DNA of 64,000 nucleotides from Portunus trituberculatus (lineage: Eukaryota; Arthropoda; Malacostraca; Decapoda; Portunidae): NCBI RefSeq assembly GCF_017591435.1, contig NC_059289.1, forward strand, positions 17,395,926 through 17,459,925. The letters run 5' to 3'. A program made the translations under genes and the position numbers. This document shows, in pieces, positions 24,233-37,521 of the stretch; the stretch's first letter is position 1, and each line of letters opens with the position of its first letter. The notes under the pieces are model-generated. The model did no database searches and was not told the DNA's origin. It saw nothing but the letters and a program-made list of their open reading frames with translations.

Positions 24233-27200
24233 ATGATGGTGGACTTGGGTGGGGGAGCCAGGGAGCATTTACAGAATGCAAGTGCTGAGGAATCTGAGGA
24301 ACCCTTGCCCCCGATATCTTCAGTTGGGTATGCTCACCCTGTGTCACGCCCTGCCTCCTGGCGGTCCACATTCCAGGTATCTACATTGCTTAAGTTCTAT
24401 AAGTTATAAGAAAATGTTTTTGAGCTCTTTTAGTGAAGAGGACAATGCAGGAGAACCCAAAGAAATCTAGATTAGAATATCAAATGCTCAAATTTATTGC
24501 TTTGTTTATACCAGGGGTGGGCAACCTTAGTGTCGGGCCTATCACCTCTCTTGGCAGTAATATTACAATCCAGCTCACAAAATCCCAGCCAGAAAAATAA
24601 ATAGATAGGTTTTGGCAGACAGCATCTGTCTGGGTAGAGATCCAATAATGTTGTTGGATGTGAACTTGTTAGATGCGAGATCCTACTATTTTTGTTGATT
24701 TTTAGAGTTTGAGTGCAATAGGACTATTTTAACTTAATATGTATTTAGATAGGTATGTTCATAAAGGGACTGTCACATGTAACCCTGATAGCCTCTTGCA
24801 AGAGGCTGCAGCGTCTCTCATTTTCTAATGTTCTTAATGTTGGTTTTTAGAGTTTTTTAGATCTACTTTGAAATATTCACTTGTACAAAGTTTTAAGCAT
24901 GAAACTCTTGTGTTATGTACTGTCTAGTATATGTTTTATTTATAGCATATGTAATTTATAAATTTCTAACATCATCAATTAACTTGATATGATTGAACTG
25001 TAGCTGTGTCATTTATGTTTGACATTTTCTTGTCTAGCCACTATATTGAATAGAATTTTTAATGATTTTGTTTTATGGTAGTGCTGGAATATATATTGGT
25101 AAATAGTATAATCTAGTTTGGTTTATTTGAAATGTCTTCTTATTCACTTCCAGGAACAGGATACGCCTGACCCCCTCAACTTAGTGGAATCTGTGCCACA
25201 CAACCTTATTCAAGTAAAGAGTGATCCAGAAAACCTTAGTGGTCTATGTATTGGCAATAGCAGCAGTTTGTCAGAAACTCCTGTTTCTTGTGCTGAGGCT
25301 GCTGAGGATGCTCGAGCCAAGGGGCAGCTGCTGCAGGAAATCACTCATGTTGCTGAGACTTTTGAACCATACAGCTCATCTTTGCCACCTGGATGTTACA
25401 GGAACTATACTTTGTCTTCAGATGCTCCAGCCCATACAGACTATATATGTACGTTGATTATTGCAAATCCTGAATACAAGTTATGTATATTTCACAAGTT
25501 AGAAGAACATAATATTGTGACTGTCAATGTTTTACAGTTGCAGATACACCTCACTGGTGCTGGAGCCGCAGCTCAACAGATGATAAGACCCTCAGTGGGC
25601 ACAATGGTGGCAGCTTATTTACAGGCACTGTGCCATCCAATGAGACTGTGATCAACTCCTTGCAGTACAATGTTCCACCACACCTCATGTCAGATGCCTT
25701 CTCATCATCGCTGCCACCAGTGTCTGTCAACCAGTCACCCACCTCCGTCCCGAACTGCTCACCTGTAAGTCTAGGAAAATTTTACTCAAAAATAATAAAT
25801 ACATAAAAAATAACCATTAAAAAAAAGAAGAAAGAAAGATAAATTAAAATAATATTAACAGGTTAACAGAGCGTGGCTAAGTCTCATATTTGCCCTAAAA
25901 TTTTGTACTAATTAATGTGATCAGTGAGTGGTGGTGATGTGAATGGTTCTTAGAGGTAGTTGTGGATTTTTTGTGAAAGAAAGCATGCAGAGATAAATGA
26001 CATGATAGTAGAAATGTTTGTTGTCCTAAGGTTGAGTTTGGACTAGACCAAATGGAGACATCTGTGATCATCTCATTGAGAAAGAACAAGCATTAGAGTA
26101 TATAAACATAAAGATGATTCCTTGTAGTGCTGCTTTGAATGTTGTTTGCACTGGACCTTTGTTTATGTATAGCAATTTAAGCAAAGAGTTTAATTTTTGT
26201 ATAATTCATCATATGTTAGACTTGGTTTAATTACAACTGCATTCACAGATCTGCTTAGGGACTGGCATCTAAGTGGGCCTTTTTGTGTAATAATTTCTCT
26301 TCTCACATAAAAGAAAAAATTATGAACAATCTGACTTCCTTTATTATCATTACATATTGTATTTAATGCAAAGCTTGTTTTAAGAATTGAAAGTTTACTG
26401 TAATCTTTTCCCTCCCAGATTCAGAAACCACCACCTCCACCACCACCACTTTCTGCGTTGACCTCATCTGCACTAGATCTCTCACCTGGTCCACCATCAA
26501 CAACACACCAGTTGCCATCATTGCAGCCTTCACTACTGACTCCAGCCTCAACACACATGACAACTCTTGGCTCTGTCCCTCCCTCAACACACCAACTCCC
26601 TAATCTCCCACCCTCTCTCATCTCCTTAGAAATACCCTCACAAGCACTCTCAGCCCAAGACACTCTGGATAACACATTAGACCTGGTGGGGGTAGAAGAG
26701 TCTGCAAGTCATGAGAGAGTGCCAGAGTTTGAGTGTGGAGAGTGTGGGGCTGTGTTCTCACGATTGCCTCACCTGAAGTATCATATGAAGGTAATATAAA
26801 GAATATTCATTATGTTGTTCTTAGTGTAGGTGATTATTTTTTTAGGCATTAAAATCTCTACACTGCAGTATGGTCATATAGATACTTTTCTTTTTTCATG
26901 ATAACATTTAGATTTATTTTTCTCAAAAAAAAATTTCCCATTGAAATACCATTAATATGTTCCAGCCTCCCCAAAAAGAGCATTACTTTTTTTTTTTTTT
27001 TTTTTTTCAGTAGAAACAGATATTTATAAGTAATAATAATTGTATAGAAACATGATAAAATATAACAAAAGAGAATTTAAATAGATAAACTACTCTTGTA
27101 AAGTAGCTATATTTATCTCGAAAGGGTGTATTCCACGGAACGTTGCCCTACTGCATCTGTCTATTAGTTGGAGTATACAAATATACCCACCTACAGAAGA

Positions 27201-28023
27201 CTGGCTGCTCTAATAATCACAAAAGAGCTCATTGATGATCCTGTAATCATTATTCATGGAATAAATTAAGTTTTAAGTAGAAGAAAGAGAGGGGATAGAG
27301 GCTGCACCACTGTCGCTGCAGGTTTGTTTACATTGTTCCCCCCTCTCATTGATAAGCGTTGGTGGAGGAGGTAGGCAGAGATAGGAGAAATTTGTTTAGC
27401 CTTTTCAGTTATATACACATGCATACTTTATCAATGCATAAGAATATATAAAATAAAAGCATAAGTTTATTTAGTATTCTTACCTTGGAGACAAACATTT
27501 TCAGCTAATGGTAGTGAATGGTGAATGAGGAGGAGGAAGAAAGGAAGGGATGCAGGCACCATTCACACTTAAACATTTAACGTAAATTAAAACTACACGT
27601 ACTTTAAAAGAAAAGAAAGAAAAGAAAAAAAGTCAGTAAAAAGTGTAAAAATGATGAAAGAGCAATCATAGTGCACGAGATCTGCGGGAAACATGATGAT
27701 ACTAGCTCTACTGAGGCTGGACTGATGCACTGAGATGCCAACTTGCAGTAACATCCCCAAGCATGACTCATATTTCAAAATTTCGCTAGTATCTTAAAAA
27801 AAATAAAAGGACAATTGTAGCTCGTATCTCAGAAAAAACTTGTATCTCAGGTAACTCGTATCTCAGGGTACCACTGTAAGTGGGGATGGCCTGATCACAC
27901 ACTGTAGCCATGCAGGAAGAATATATTGTATTGTATGTATTAAGAATTCTGCAAAGACCAAGAAGAATTAAATGTGAAAGATGGTAGTTACCAAAATTGC
28001 TTTTTGTTCAAAACGTTTTGTAA

Positions 28024-28091
<68 letters not shown>

Positions 28092-31000
28092 AACACAGAT
28101 TCATGGTGAAGTGGAGAAATCTGATAAACAAGACTTTACAACAGACTCATCGAATTCCAAGTTCAGAGTACAATCATCTGAAAAAGTATTCCCTTGTAAG
28201 CATTGTGGGGAAAAGTTTTCTAGAGCTGAGAAACTCAAGGTTTGTTTTGTTTGTTCTCTTATTTTGACTCAGTCACAATGCAATAAAACTTCATAAGTCA
28301 GGCTAATTATGGGAAAGAACAGTCTGACTCAACTGAAAATCTAACTTATCAGAGCTCTGCACTGCTCTTAGAGATCTTTGTTCTAAGGGTGTTTAGCAGC
28401 TAGATGTCCAGGCCAAGCACTGTTACCCTTTCAGCTCTTTCTTGCATTCACCATATGTGGACAGATTTGTGAAACTTTTTGTACAGATCCTTCTTCCCCT
28501 AACAATGTCCAGCATAACTGACATCTGACTTGAATGGGTCAGACTTAGTAAGGGTTTATGTATATACATGATGCATCACAGGAACACTGAGATGATCTTG
28601 AAATATTGAAGCTTGTGCGTTCCTTGTGTCTAGTTTTGCTAGTTGATGTCATTTGGTTCTCACTTACAGACTCACGAGGTGAAGCATTCAGGCAACCGCC
28701 CATTCCGTTGTAATGACTGTGGTGCAGCTTTTCCTGCTAAAGCAATGCTTATTAGACATAAAAAAGTAAGAATGTTATTTTTATATGTTTATGTAATGTA
28801 TAATTATAATGTATTGATTTTATTTTTATTAATTATACATTCATGCATTTATTTATTATTTACTTTTGTATATTTGTTATTATTTTATTTGAGTACTTTA
28901 CCAATATATTTATTTTGTGTGTAATAGTTTTTTTTTTTTTTTTCAGTGGTTATTGAATTGAAATAAATTCCAATCATGTGCTGTATTAAAAAGGATCTTT
29001 GCATTTATAATTACTAAAATTAATAATATTTGTGCCTGTCAGTATTTGAAGTTAGTGTAGTTAGTTCAATTTTTCTATAGATTTTTTTTTTTTTTTTTTT
29101 CCTCCCTCTCATATTGTCTTCTTGCAGCTCAATATTGTATTTCAGTAGCATTTGGAAGCAAAATTAGCATGGTTATAAATTAATTTTAATATTATTTTTT
29201 ATCATCTTTTAATGATAATATGTAGTTTAAAAATAACTTCAGAAATTCATGGTAATCTTTTCTTTTCTTTCTCAGGTTCACACGGGTGAGAAACCATACA
29301 AATGTGATATATGCAAGACATGCTTTACTGAGGCAGGTAGCTTGAAGGTTCATAAGCGCCTGCACAGTGGAGAGAAACCATTCAAGTGTGATCAGTGTGA
29401 TGTGGCATTCAATGGTGCAGGGATGCTGGCTACACATAAGAGGAAACATACAGGGGAGAGACCCTACATGTGTGATGAGTGTGGTGAGACATTTCGGTTG
29501 TTGTCGACCTTGAAAAGTCACAGGAGGAGACACACTGGGGAGAAACCCTTTGTGTGTGAACTGTGTGGGTCATCTTTTACACAGAGGGCAGCTATGCAGC
29601 GACACAAGAGAATCCACTCAGATCAAAAGCCATGGGAATGTGGGCAGTGTGGATATAAATTCAGGGAAAAGGAAAATCTTAGAAAACACGTTGCTCTCCA
29701 CAAAATAAAACTACAGCATATGTGTGACATTTGTGGTGCTGGATTCAATCAGGCCAAGAAGTTAGAGACTCACAAGATGCTTCACAATGGAGGGGACCGA
29801 CCCTACAAATGCAATAAATGCCCGTCCACTTTCACTAATCCCAAGTATCTGACACAGCACAAAAAGCGCGTTCATGATAGGAAGGGAGCAATTAGGTGTG
29901 AAGAATGTAATGGGACATTCAAAAGGAAAGAAACTCTTCGTTCTCACATGAGGATACACAAAGGAGAGCGGCCTTACGTGTGCGAGGAGTGTGGGGCAGC
30001 ATTCAATCAGCGAGGAACTCTGACTAAGCACATCAGAGTTCATGGTAGTCAGGCTTTGATTAATAATCAAGGCAAGAACATTGAAACAAAATCTTTTGAT
30101 CATGATCAAGCAGATGCAGATGACCAGACACCACGTGGTGAAAAGGAAGATGGAGAGGTAGCATTTAATTGTTCAATTTGTAGCCTTCACTTTCCCAGTC
30201 AGAGGGAGTTAATACAACATAGCAGGTCAAATCATTCCTCCAGCAAAAGTCTTCAAGAAAACACAGCATCTGACCAGGATGTTGATGACAGTAGTGAACA
30301 CATTAGAGACAAATATATTTGTGAGGACTGTAATCAAACTTTCTTTAGAAAGCGCCAGCTGAAAGCCCACAAGAAATACTGTCCGTGCCGATGCCCGAGT
30401 TATCAGGTTGACTTGCCAGAGAAGGCAGAGGTAACAATGATGGCGCAAAGTGATACAAGAGAAGTTGATGCTATGAAGTTGCTGACTGCCGTACTGGCAG
30501 CAACCACTAACAACACAGGGGAAGTTTCTGACTTTCACAGTTCATCTTCTAGTAATGAAAATCCACCCTCTGTTCCCACAATATCTCTACATTCTTCTTC
30601 ATCATCAACCATCACCTCAAATGTAGAGGAACACCATGATCGCCATGAATCACTTCGACTCTTTTCTGCGTGTGATCCGTCTTATGCAGAACACCTACAT
30701 ATTAATTTCAAGGACAGCCATTTGAATCATTCCCCACAACATCCATCACACTTGCCACAGTCACCTCAGCCCCCAGACAGAATATTGCATCAGCCATCTC
30801 AGGATCACAATCAGCTAGATCATTCACATCTCTCACTGGAACACATGTCCCAGGACCATGTACAACACTCCTCTCACATGCAATCTTCAGATCACCATTC
30901 AAGTCACATTCTTCTGTCACAGAGTTTTGAGCATCTTCATCACAATTCTCAGCAATCTGCCCATCTTCATCAGCAGCCACCACAACCTGAAGCTCATATT

Positions 31001-31693
31001 CATGATCCAATGCAGGACCACACAGAGCAGGATCACTCACACCTGATACCAAGACAGTACACTCACCTGCAACACCCATTAAAGGAACACAGTCACCTCT
31101 CACCACCTCCAAGACATCAAGACTCACCACACCAAGACACAAGAACACAAATTATTAGTTTAAGGGAAGCCGAGGTGCCTGAGTCATCTCATGATACAAA
31201 TCCTGTTCATCATCTCCAGCTCAAACAAATTCATGCACAGCCACAACCTGATGATCACCAGATTGATCTCATTGTACAAGGACAGTTTTTCAAGACGTCA
31301 TCATCATCATCACTGTCAAGCCAACATTTGCATCACCACCATCTCCCCAACAGTGAAAACAGTAATCAGAATGTACACCTTCAAGAACATCCTAGTCACA
31401 TTCCTTCTGACATAAAGGACCGTGATGAACTTGATCACAGCTTACATCATCATCAGGGCCAAGAAGAAACAGAGAATTGTCATTGTCATTATAATCATCA
31501 CCATAATCAACAGTTACCACAGCACCTTAAAGAAAATGAGGAACAAAATGAAAGTGATTCAAACCTGCATCACCACCATTGCCACCATCACCGCCATCGC
31601 CATCACCATCACCATCACCATCAAGGGCAGCAAAACCCGTTTTGTTCTACTTTAGAGTGTCCAATTGATATAAAGATAGAGGATATTATGTAA
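24233..31693 (+). CDS. Multi-C2H2 zinc-finger protein with His-rich C-terminal tail, 7 coding exons
   Basis: Exons: 24233-24376, 25154-25448, 25538-25764, 26419-26790, 28099-28239, 28670-28765 and 29276-31693. All splice sites are GT-AG, the phases join, and 3693 nt gives 1230 aa. The ATG at 24233 is followed by a second at 24236; TGA at 24224 closes the frame upstream. Residues 1-325 are Ser/Pro-rich with a run of Pro near residue 226. Thirteen C2H2 fingers follow (the first FECGECGAVFSRLPHLKYHM), several with TGEKP linkers. A fourteenth unit ends in Cys instead of the last His (YICEDC..HKKYC). Fingers 1-3 are each split by an intron. The last ~420 residues are His/Gln/Ser-rich, with an HHHHHHH run near the end and a terminal PIDIKIEDI, a good SUMO-site match (I-K-I-E). 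It is a likely nuclear DNA-binding regulator. I do not recognise a specific orthologue. Confidence 0.93.
27570..27876. mobile_element. Terminal part of a Tigger-like element
   Basis: The right end (complement of CTCGTATCTCAGGGTACCACTG at 27855-27876, next to TA) has the form of Tigger/mariner ends with repeated CTCGTATCTCAG motifs at about 27820-27865. No convincing left partner was found. It lies in zinc-finger gene intron 4. Confidence 0.4.
28028..28089. repeat. (TC)n microsatellite at a splice acceptor
   Basis: About 31 TC units end only 10 bases before the exon 5 start at 28099. The tract therefore serves as the polypyrimidine tract of this intron. Confidence 0.9.
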
Positions 31694-33420
31694 GCTTAGT
31701 AAGGAGTATATATTTTATATATAAGTATGTGATGTACCATGCACAAGGTTATGCTTGTAAATACTACACTGTATTTTCACATGAATTTATCTCAGGAAGT
31801 AAAGTCTGGAACTACAAATATTTTACAGTATACTATTTACTGTTTTATCAAATTACAGTGTTGAAAATGTCACCAGAGTTATGTGCTGTACTTTATTAGG
31901 AATATGACATTTAAGCATGGAAAATATTGGAAATGTGGAGTTGGAAAGGAAAAGTGACGAAGAGTGAAAAGTAATAATGGAATATGAGGTACATGACAAG
32001 ACATTGGAAAGTTTGCAGTATTGAATATATTTGTGTGATTATCAGGAAGATCTAAGAAATTAATATCAGTGAAGGCTGACAGACAACAGAAGGAAGGTGG
32101 AATGATGTGATGATCCTAGTAAAGGAGTATCAGGTTCCTTGAGAGAGAGAGGATAAGGATTAAGAAGCAATTTTTTTTTATCTCCACACATTGTGGGGAA
32201 ATAAATCAGTGAACCCAGCTGGAGGCTGCTCCACGTGCTGCACACTTGAAAGTGGACCACAGAAGGCCATTGGTAGATGTCTCTAGCTTCTGCTGTGTGG
32301 CTAGGCATAGTATCTATAGTAATAAACATAATAATGTAAAGGTAATTAATTATCAACAGTGATATTAGAATTTATTTTTGAGAATATGAAACTATATATT
32401 TTTATTTTATGTATCAAGAAAATTAATGTGATAGTGATGTAATGATGATCCAAATACAATCAACAGATAATCTTCATCCAGACCGTACTGGTATCATGTC
32501 TGCTGGAACAAACTGTATAAAGCCACAATGCATTTGTGTTCAGATCTTTAGTCCTGTTAATAGTTCACGTGTTCTAAGTTGTTTGTCATTACATGATTGC
32601 ATTATTAGTGATCACTTAGAGAATGGTGTTAGTGAATGCACATTGGATCACTAAGATATTCAGTAACATGTAGCAAGAACAGTTTGCCAAAGATATATTG
32701 ATAGTCTTCTTTTACAATGCATAATGTCTTAGCTTTTGGTTAACAATATATTGTTTTTTCTTTATCAGAAATCAAAGATCTCAAACCTCAGGAGGTGCAT
32801 GATCCTCAGATGTTTCAGTGTCATATGCCAAAAATTGTTACTTTGTTACAGTAGTGCATGCTGAATGACAACTGTAGTGAAACTTCATTTCTTTTACTGC
32901 AGTTGATTATTTTTTAGCCACTTCATTGTAATACATGAGATGCAACAGCTTTCTTGGATCTGCACACCCTTCACTAATACTATTATTTTGTCTTTCAGGA
33001 GTCGTGAGTCCCTGTCATTTATTTTTCATTATTTTTTTATTCAATTTTTTATTGACTTTTTTCAACCTAATCCCTAACATTTGATTACTTTAGTTCTTTG
33101 CATTTCATGAGCATGTTTCTTTCCTTTGTTGTGCAGAACAGCTATTTCAGGAATTATGCCACTGTGATAGCTTTCTACAATAAAAGGGGCCTTCTTGTGG
33201 CACCATGCAACCTGTGTTCATGAGATAGACCTTGCAGCAGTGTAGATTGTACTTCTACATAAACTTTATATCACACATCTATTTTTATGTAAATTGCAGT
33301 CATAGTTAAAAAATGATTATGTATTATGTTTATTGAAGTAATTTAAGCCAATGTTTTTATGGGTGAGGATGGAGTTTTATACATTTTCAATTTAAATAAA
33401 AGAATTTTTAAAAACATATA
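31694..33420 (+). other. Zinc-finger gene 3' UTR with poly(A) signal
   Basis: This is AT-rich sequence without a supported ORF after the stop at 31691-31693. A canonical AATAAA at 33395-33400 is the best 3' end candidate, giving a UTR of about 1.7 kb. Confidence 0.6.
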
Positions 33421-33745
33421 TTTTAATGTGTGTACTATGTGTGTGTTTATCTAGTTTTATTTATAGTTATGACATTAAGGAAAGTAACTATATTCATACT
33501 ATTCTGTCCAACCACCTCATGCAAGAGTCAAATCATTCATTCTTTTCTTTTGGTATTTTCTGGAACTCTGTGACTGCTTCTGTACTTTCACCTTTTTATG
33601 AAAATTCTTTAAAGTGACTGATTTCAAGAAATTTATTCCACAGTATTTAGTTAAATATTCTATTTGACCATGTGTTGGGAACTGGCACTCAGGCAGGCCT
33701 TCTTTTTATTATTATTTTCATTGCCTTGGTAAAAAAAAAGATATA

Positions 33746-33747
<2 letters not shown>

Positions 33748-33821
<74 letters not shown>
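33748..33821. repeat. (TA)n microsatellite
   Basis: This is a pure TA tract of about 37 units between the zinc-finger 3' UTR and the MULE. Confidence 0.95.
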
Positions 33822-33823
<2 letters not shown>

Positions 33824-34282
33824 TTATCTGTATGATTACTATCATTCAACTTTTTCTTAAAAGTCATGGCTGTTTGGCCCTATGGATCACTTTTCATCTA
33901 AACAATTATTCATGTTTCTGTGGGAAAACTGTTCTTAATGTCGCTTATCAGTGGTTCTCATCCATTTTCTACGTGTGCTCCACTACCAAGGATTACAATG
34001 AAGTGCCTCCTTTCTCTTCTCCATGGTTGTGACTTTCGACCACTCAATAATCCATCACTTCCACTGACTCAACAACCTATACTCACTACTCATCCACTTA
34101 ATACATCCATCCATCTACTCATTTACTTACCTACACCAAATCATCGATTGTAGGACAGAAAGTAACAGGAAAAAAAGTAACGGAAAAAAGTAACAAGAAA
34201 AAAAGTAACAAGACAAAAAGTAACAGGAAAAAAAGTAACACCGAGATAAGGCACAGGATAAGAACCTGCTTCAGCTGAGTAA

Positions 34283-35500
34283 TTGAATGTTGCTGTTTCT
34301 GTTTCTGAGATTTCCTCAATTCAGAACAAGATTCGGTTACTGTTTCAGAGTTTCAGAGACGAATTGTCTGCTTCAATTCCAGTTTCCAAGGCTTCCTCAT
34401 CGAAGAACAAGATTCAGTGCAGCTACACACAACCAGCAGCATGGAGATCACACAGAGCAACAAGGGCGGCAATAAAATTTGTTTCGAGGGATATATGTAC
34501 ACACGGTCGTGCACACGGAAGAAAAAAAATCTGGTGGAAGTGTTCTGAGAAAGGAAATCGAGATTGTAGAGGAAGTCTCAGCACTACGCCCGACTTGGAT
34601 CATCCAGAGCCAGGCCTACCCCACAACCACGCTGCTGACCACATCAACGTGACATACACAAAATGTCGTAACTTGATGAGGCAGCAGGCGGCCAGCTCCC
34701 TAGACAAGCCATCCCAGATATTTGCCCAGGCAGTGGCAAACCAAGACCATGCTGTGCAGAAGCGTTTTCCGTGTGAGAACACCAAGCGATCCCTCAGATA
34801 CCACAGGCGCACCCCACCAATGCCCGAACACCTGCACGACTTCACTTTGCCAGATGAGTGGAAGGATACACTGGGACCCAACCCTCAGCAATTCCTTCTT
34901 TACGACAATGGGCCAGAGGCAGTCAGTCGTATTATTGCCTTTGCCACATTAGAGGACCTGCGCCGTCTGTCAGCTGCAGAGACCATCTATATGGACGGTA
35001 ACTTCAAGATGGCACCACCACAGTTTACTCAAGTGTACGTGATTAGAGTTCCATTTAAGACTATACATGTCTCCTGTGTCTATGCTCTATTACAGAATAA
35101 GACAAGAGCGGTGTATTCAGAGCTGTTTGATGTCGTTGTGGACCGTATCACGCAGTTGGGAATAAACCTTCATGTACAAACAGTTGTGACAGACTTTGAA
35201 GATGCCGTTTTGCGTGCAGTGAGTGCCAGCTTTGGTAGAGAAGTCGAGACAAAGTGCTGCTTCTACCATCTTACACAGTGTACCTGGCGTAAAATACAGC
35301 AGCTTGGTCTAAGAGATAATTACCACTCAGACTTGGAGTTCCGCCGGTTCTGCAGCATGTTGGATGGACTCGCCTTCCTGCCCACTGAGGAAGTGAAAGA
35401 AGGTATGGAGCACCTCAAGACCGTTACTCCTGCCGAGGCTACTGAACTGGTGGACTATTTTGACACGACCTACGTCTCAGGTAGCTACAGAAGCTACCCG
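34283..35500 (+). pseudogene. MULE transposase fragment with FLYWCH-type zinc finger
   Basis: This open frame of about 405 sensible residues has a FLYWCH-like finger (WWKC at residues 84-87, C95, HNH at 114-116). It is followed by a MULE transposase domain: YMDGNFKMAPPQFTQVYVI with the first catalytic Asp near 238, VVTDFEDAVLRAV with the second near 304, CCFYHLTQCTWRKIQ, and CSMLDGLAFLPTEEV. After YVSGSYRS the similarity ends abruptly and the frame runs on into a minisatellite to 35794; that tail is not protein-like. The frame opens at a TTG, and the first in-frame ATG is only at residue 132, so a real start is missing or lies in another exon. It is best read as a truncated transposase. Confidence 0.8.
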
Positions 35501-35524
35501 GACAATACAGTAATACACATCTTG

Positions 35525-35935
35525 TATTTTAATGTTATTTTTTTTACTTTTTTATTCGTGTTTTCAAATACTAATTCATGTATATTGTCTTCAAGAATGA
35601 CCACTGTTTTTTTTACTTTCAATTCGTTTTTAAATTTATTTAGTGTTTTTAAAATTATCTTCAAGAATGACCACTGTTTTTTACTTTTTGATTCGTGTTT
35701 TAAATCTATATTTATTGTTTTTAAACTTATCTTCAAGAATGACCACTGTTTTTACTTTTTGATTCGTGTTTTAAATCTATATTTATTGTTTTAAACTTAT
35801 CTTCAAGAATGACCACTGTTTTTTACTTTTTGATTCGTGTTTTTAAATCTATTTATTGTTTTTAAACTTATCTTCAAGAATGACCTCTTTTTAATTTGTG
35901 GTTTTAAATTTATTTCATGTTTTTAATTTGTGTAC
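35525..35935. repeat. ~70-bp minisatellite, about five copies
   Basis: The motif TCTTCAAGAATGACCACTG recurs at about 35590, 35660, 35732, 35802 and 35871 (last unit altered). The spacers TTTTTACTTTTTGATTCGTG and AAATCTATATTTATTG are shared. It occupies the place where the transposase C-terminus should be. Confidence 0.9.
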
Positions 35936-36654
35936 ATTATGGTCAAATTAACCACTGTTACTTTTTTTCCGTAATGAAATTAGTATTGTTACTTTTTTTC
36001 TTGATACTTTATTTCCTAGCAAAAACTGTTTCTTTTTTTCCGTTACTTTTTTTCCTGATACTTTCTTTCCGAGCACCCAAATCATCATACCTCATACACA
36101 CCCGCCACTTCCCTAGTTGCTCTACGATCCACCGACTCGCACATCCATCTTTCCAACCAGCCACTCATCTATCCACCCAAGCACCCGTCTATCCATCTAC
36201 ACGACTTTTCTTGAGCCTCATTCACACCCATCTATCTACCCACACATTCACCCATCTATCCCGTGGCAGTGGGAGCGTGTCATTAGCTGTGGGGTGGATC
36301 AACACAGTTACACGTTGCATTATTAGTGATTACATCATACTAGCCATGTGGGGTTATCACAGAGCCACGCACTATATGATCAAAATGCGGTTTTTTTTTT
36401 TTTTTTTTTTTTTCAATGACGTTTCATAGTTGAGAATCCACTACTACTACTACTACTACTGGCGACTTGCTGCCCCTCTTTCCTCTTCTACCAACCCAAT
36501 ACCTCTACTCTCCAATCACACACACACACATGGGCGTCGATTCCTTCAATATTCAAATGGAAATGCAACCTATCAGAATTTGTCGGCCATGAGAGAAGAG
36601 ACTCGTTCACGTGGAATAGTATTGGTGAGTCGGGCCCAAGTTTGTTCGACTTCA

Positions 36655-36800
36655 CGGTCTCGGTAGGTACACCCAAGGTAAAACGAATACGATATTGTAT
36701 TTATTTTATATTGGGTACACCCAAGTTAAAATGAATACGATATCGTATTTATTTTACCTTGGGGTATACACCCACAGTCTAACTTCTCGCTAGACCGTGG
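36655..36800. repeat. Overlapping hairpin-forming inverted repeats
   Basis: GGTACACCCAAGGTAAAACG at 36665 is followed by a mirrored arm ending TTGGGTACACCC, which also starts a second palindrome centred on GATATC at about 36741 and ending TTACCTTGGGGTATACACCC. The three arms can pair in two alternative ways. Outer CGGTCT..AGACCG sequences extend the symmetry. No ORF was found. Confidence 0.75.
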
Positions 36801-36948
36801 GTATGTATTGTACGTACGTGTAATGTGTGTGTACGTACTCGAGTGGCCTTTTTTCAAAATTTTGTTGCCTTTCTAACAAAAAAAAAAAAAAAAAAAGCGC
36901 CATTAACTCCCTATAGCTATTTCTTGGAAAGAATATGATATATGCATG

Positions 36949-37053
<105 letters not shown>

Positions 37054-37521
37054 TATAATTTTTGTGCTTATAATGTAGATATCCAGCAAAGCCCAGTCAT
37101 TTCTTTCTGTAGTTTGCAGCATATGCTTTTCATCTACTTTAGGTTATTAGAACACAGGACTTAAAAATAAATAAATAAAATAATACAAGCTACTGGGGGC
37201 CATCAGACAGAACATGGCAGTCTCTACAAGACACATGCCTAACCACAGTGTACTGTGTGCCTACCTATCTATCTACCATCCTCTGTCTAATTTTCTTTTA
37301 AAGCTCCTTGATTATTAGCCACTGATAACTCGGAAGCGTTTGAGCTGCCGTGACCGTGTGTGCTGCCGCTGCTCGCTTATCAACACTACAAGGATAGATG
37401 TATTTCGAAAAGAAAAAAATAAATGAATAGAAATGTATACATGTATAAATAGTTATACTCCATTAGATGAAGGTTGAGTGTTACCAGGAAGCACAGGGTA
37501 GAGCAGCAGCTCCTTCCATAA

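Larger units (their letters stand above)
34146..36076 (+). mobile_element. Mutator-like element (MULE) with repetitive inverted ends
   Basis: The left end (34154-34240) is an array of GAAAAAAAGTAAC-type units. The right end (about 35950-36070) is the inverse GTTACTTTTTTTC array. Outermost motifs GGACAGAAAGTAACAGG (left) and GGAAAGAAAGTATCAGG (complement of right) match at 15 of 17 positions. The 10 bp CCAAATCATC lies at 34136-34145 and 36077-36086, a length fitting MULE target duplications. The interior holds a FLYWCH/MULE transposase fragment and a minisatellite. Confidence 0.75.

Noticed and set aside
24770..24850. LINE 3' end fragment (GCCTCTTGCAAGAGGCTGCA, then TTCTAATGTTCTTAATGTT)
   Set aside because: Resembles the decayed LINE tail near 58480 but is too short and diverged to call.
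35501..35794. C-terminal ~95 residues of the MULE transposase frame
   Set aside because: They repeat with the 70-bp minisatellite period and have no transposase similarity.
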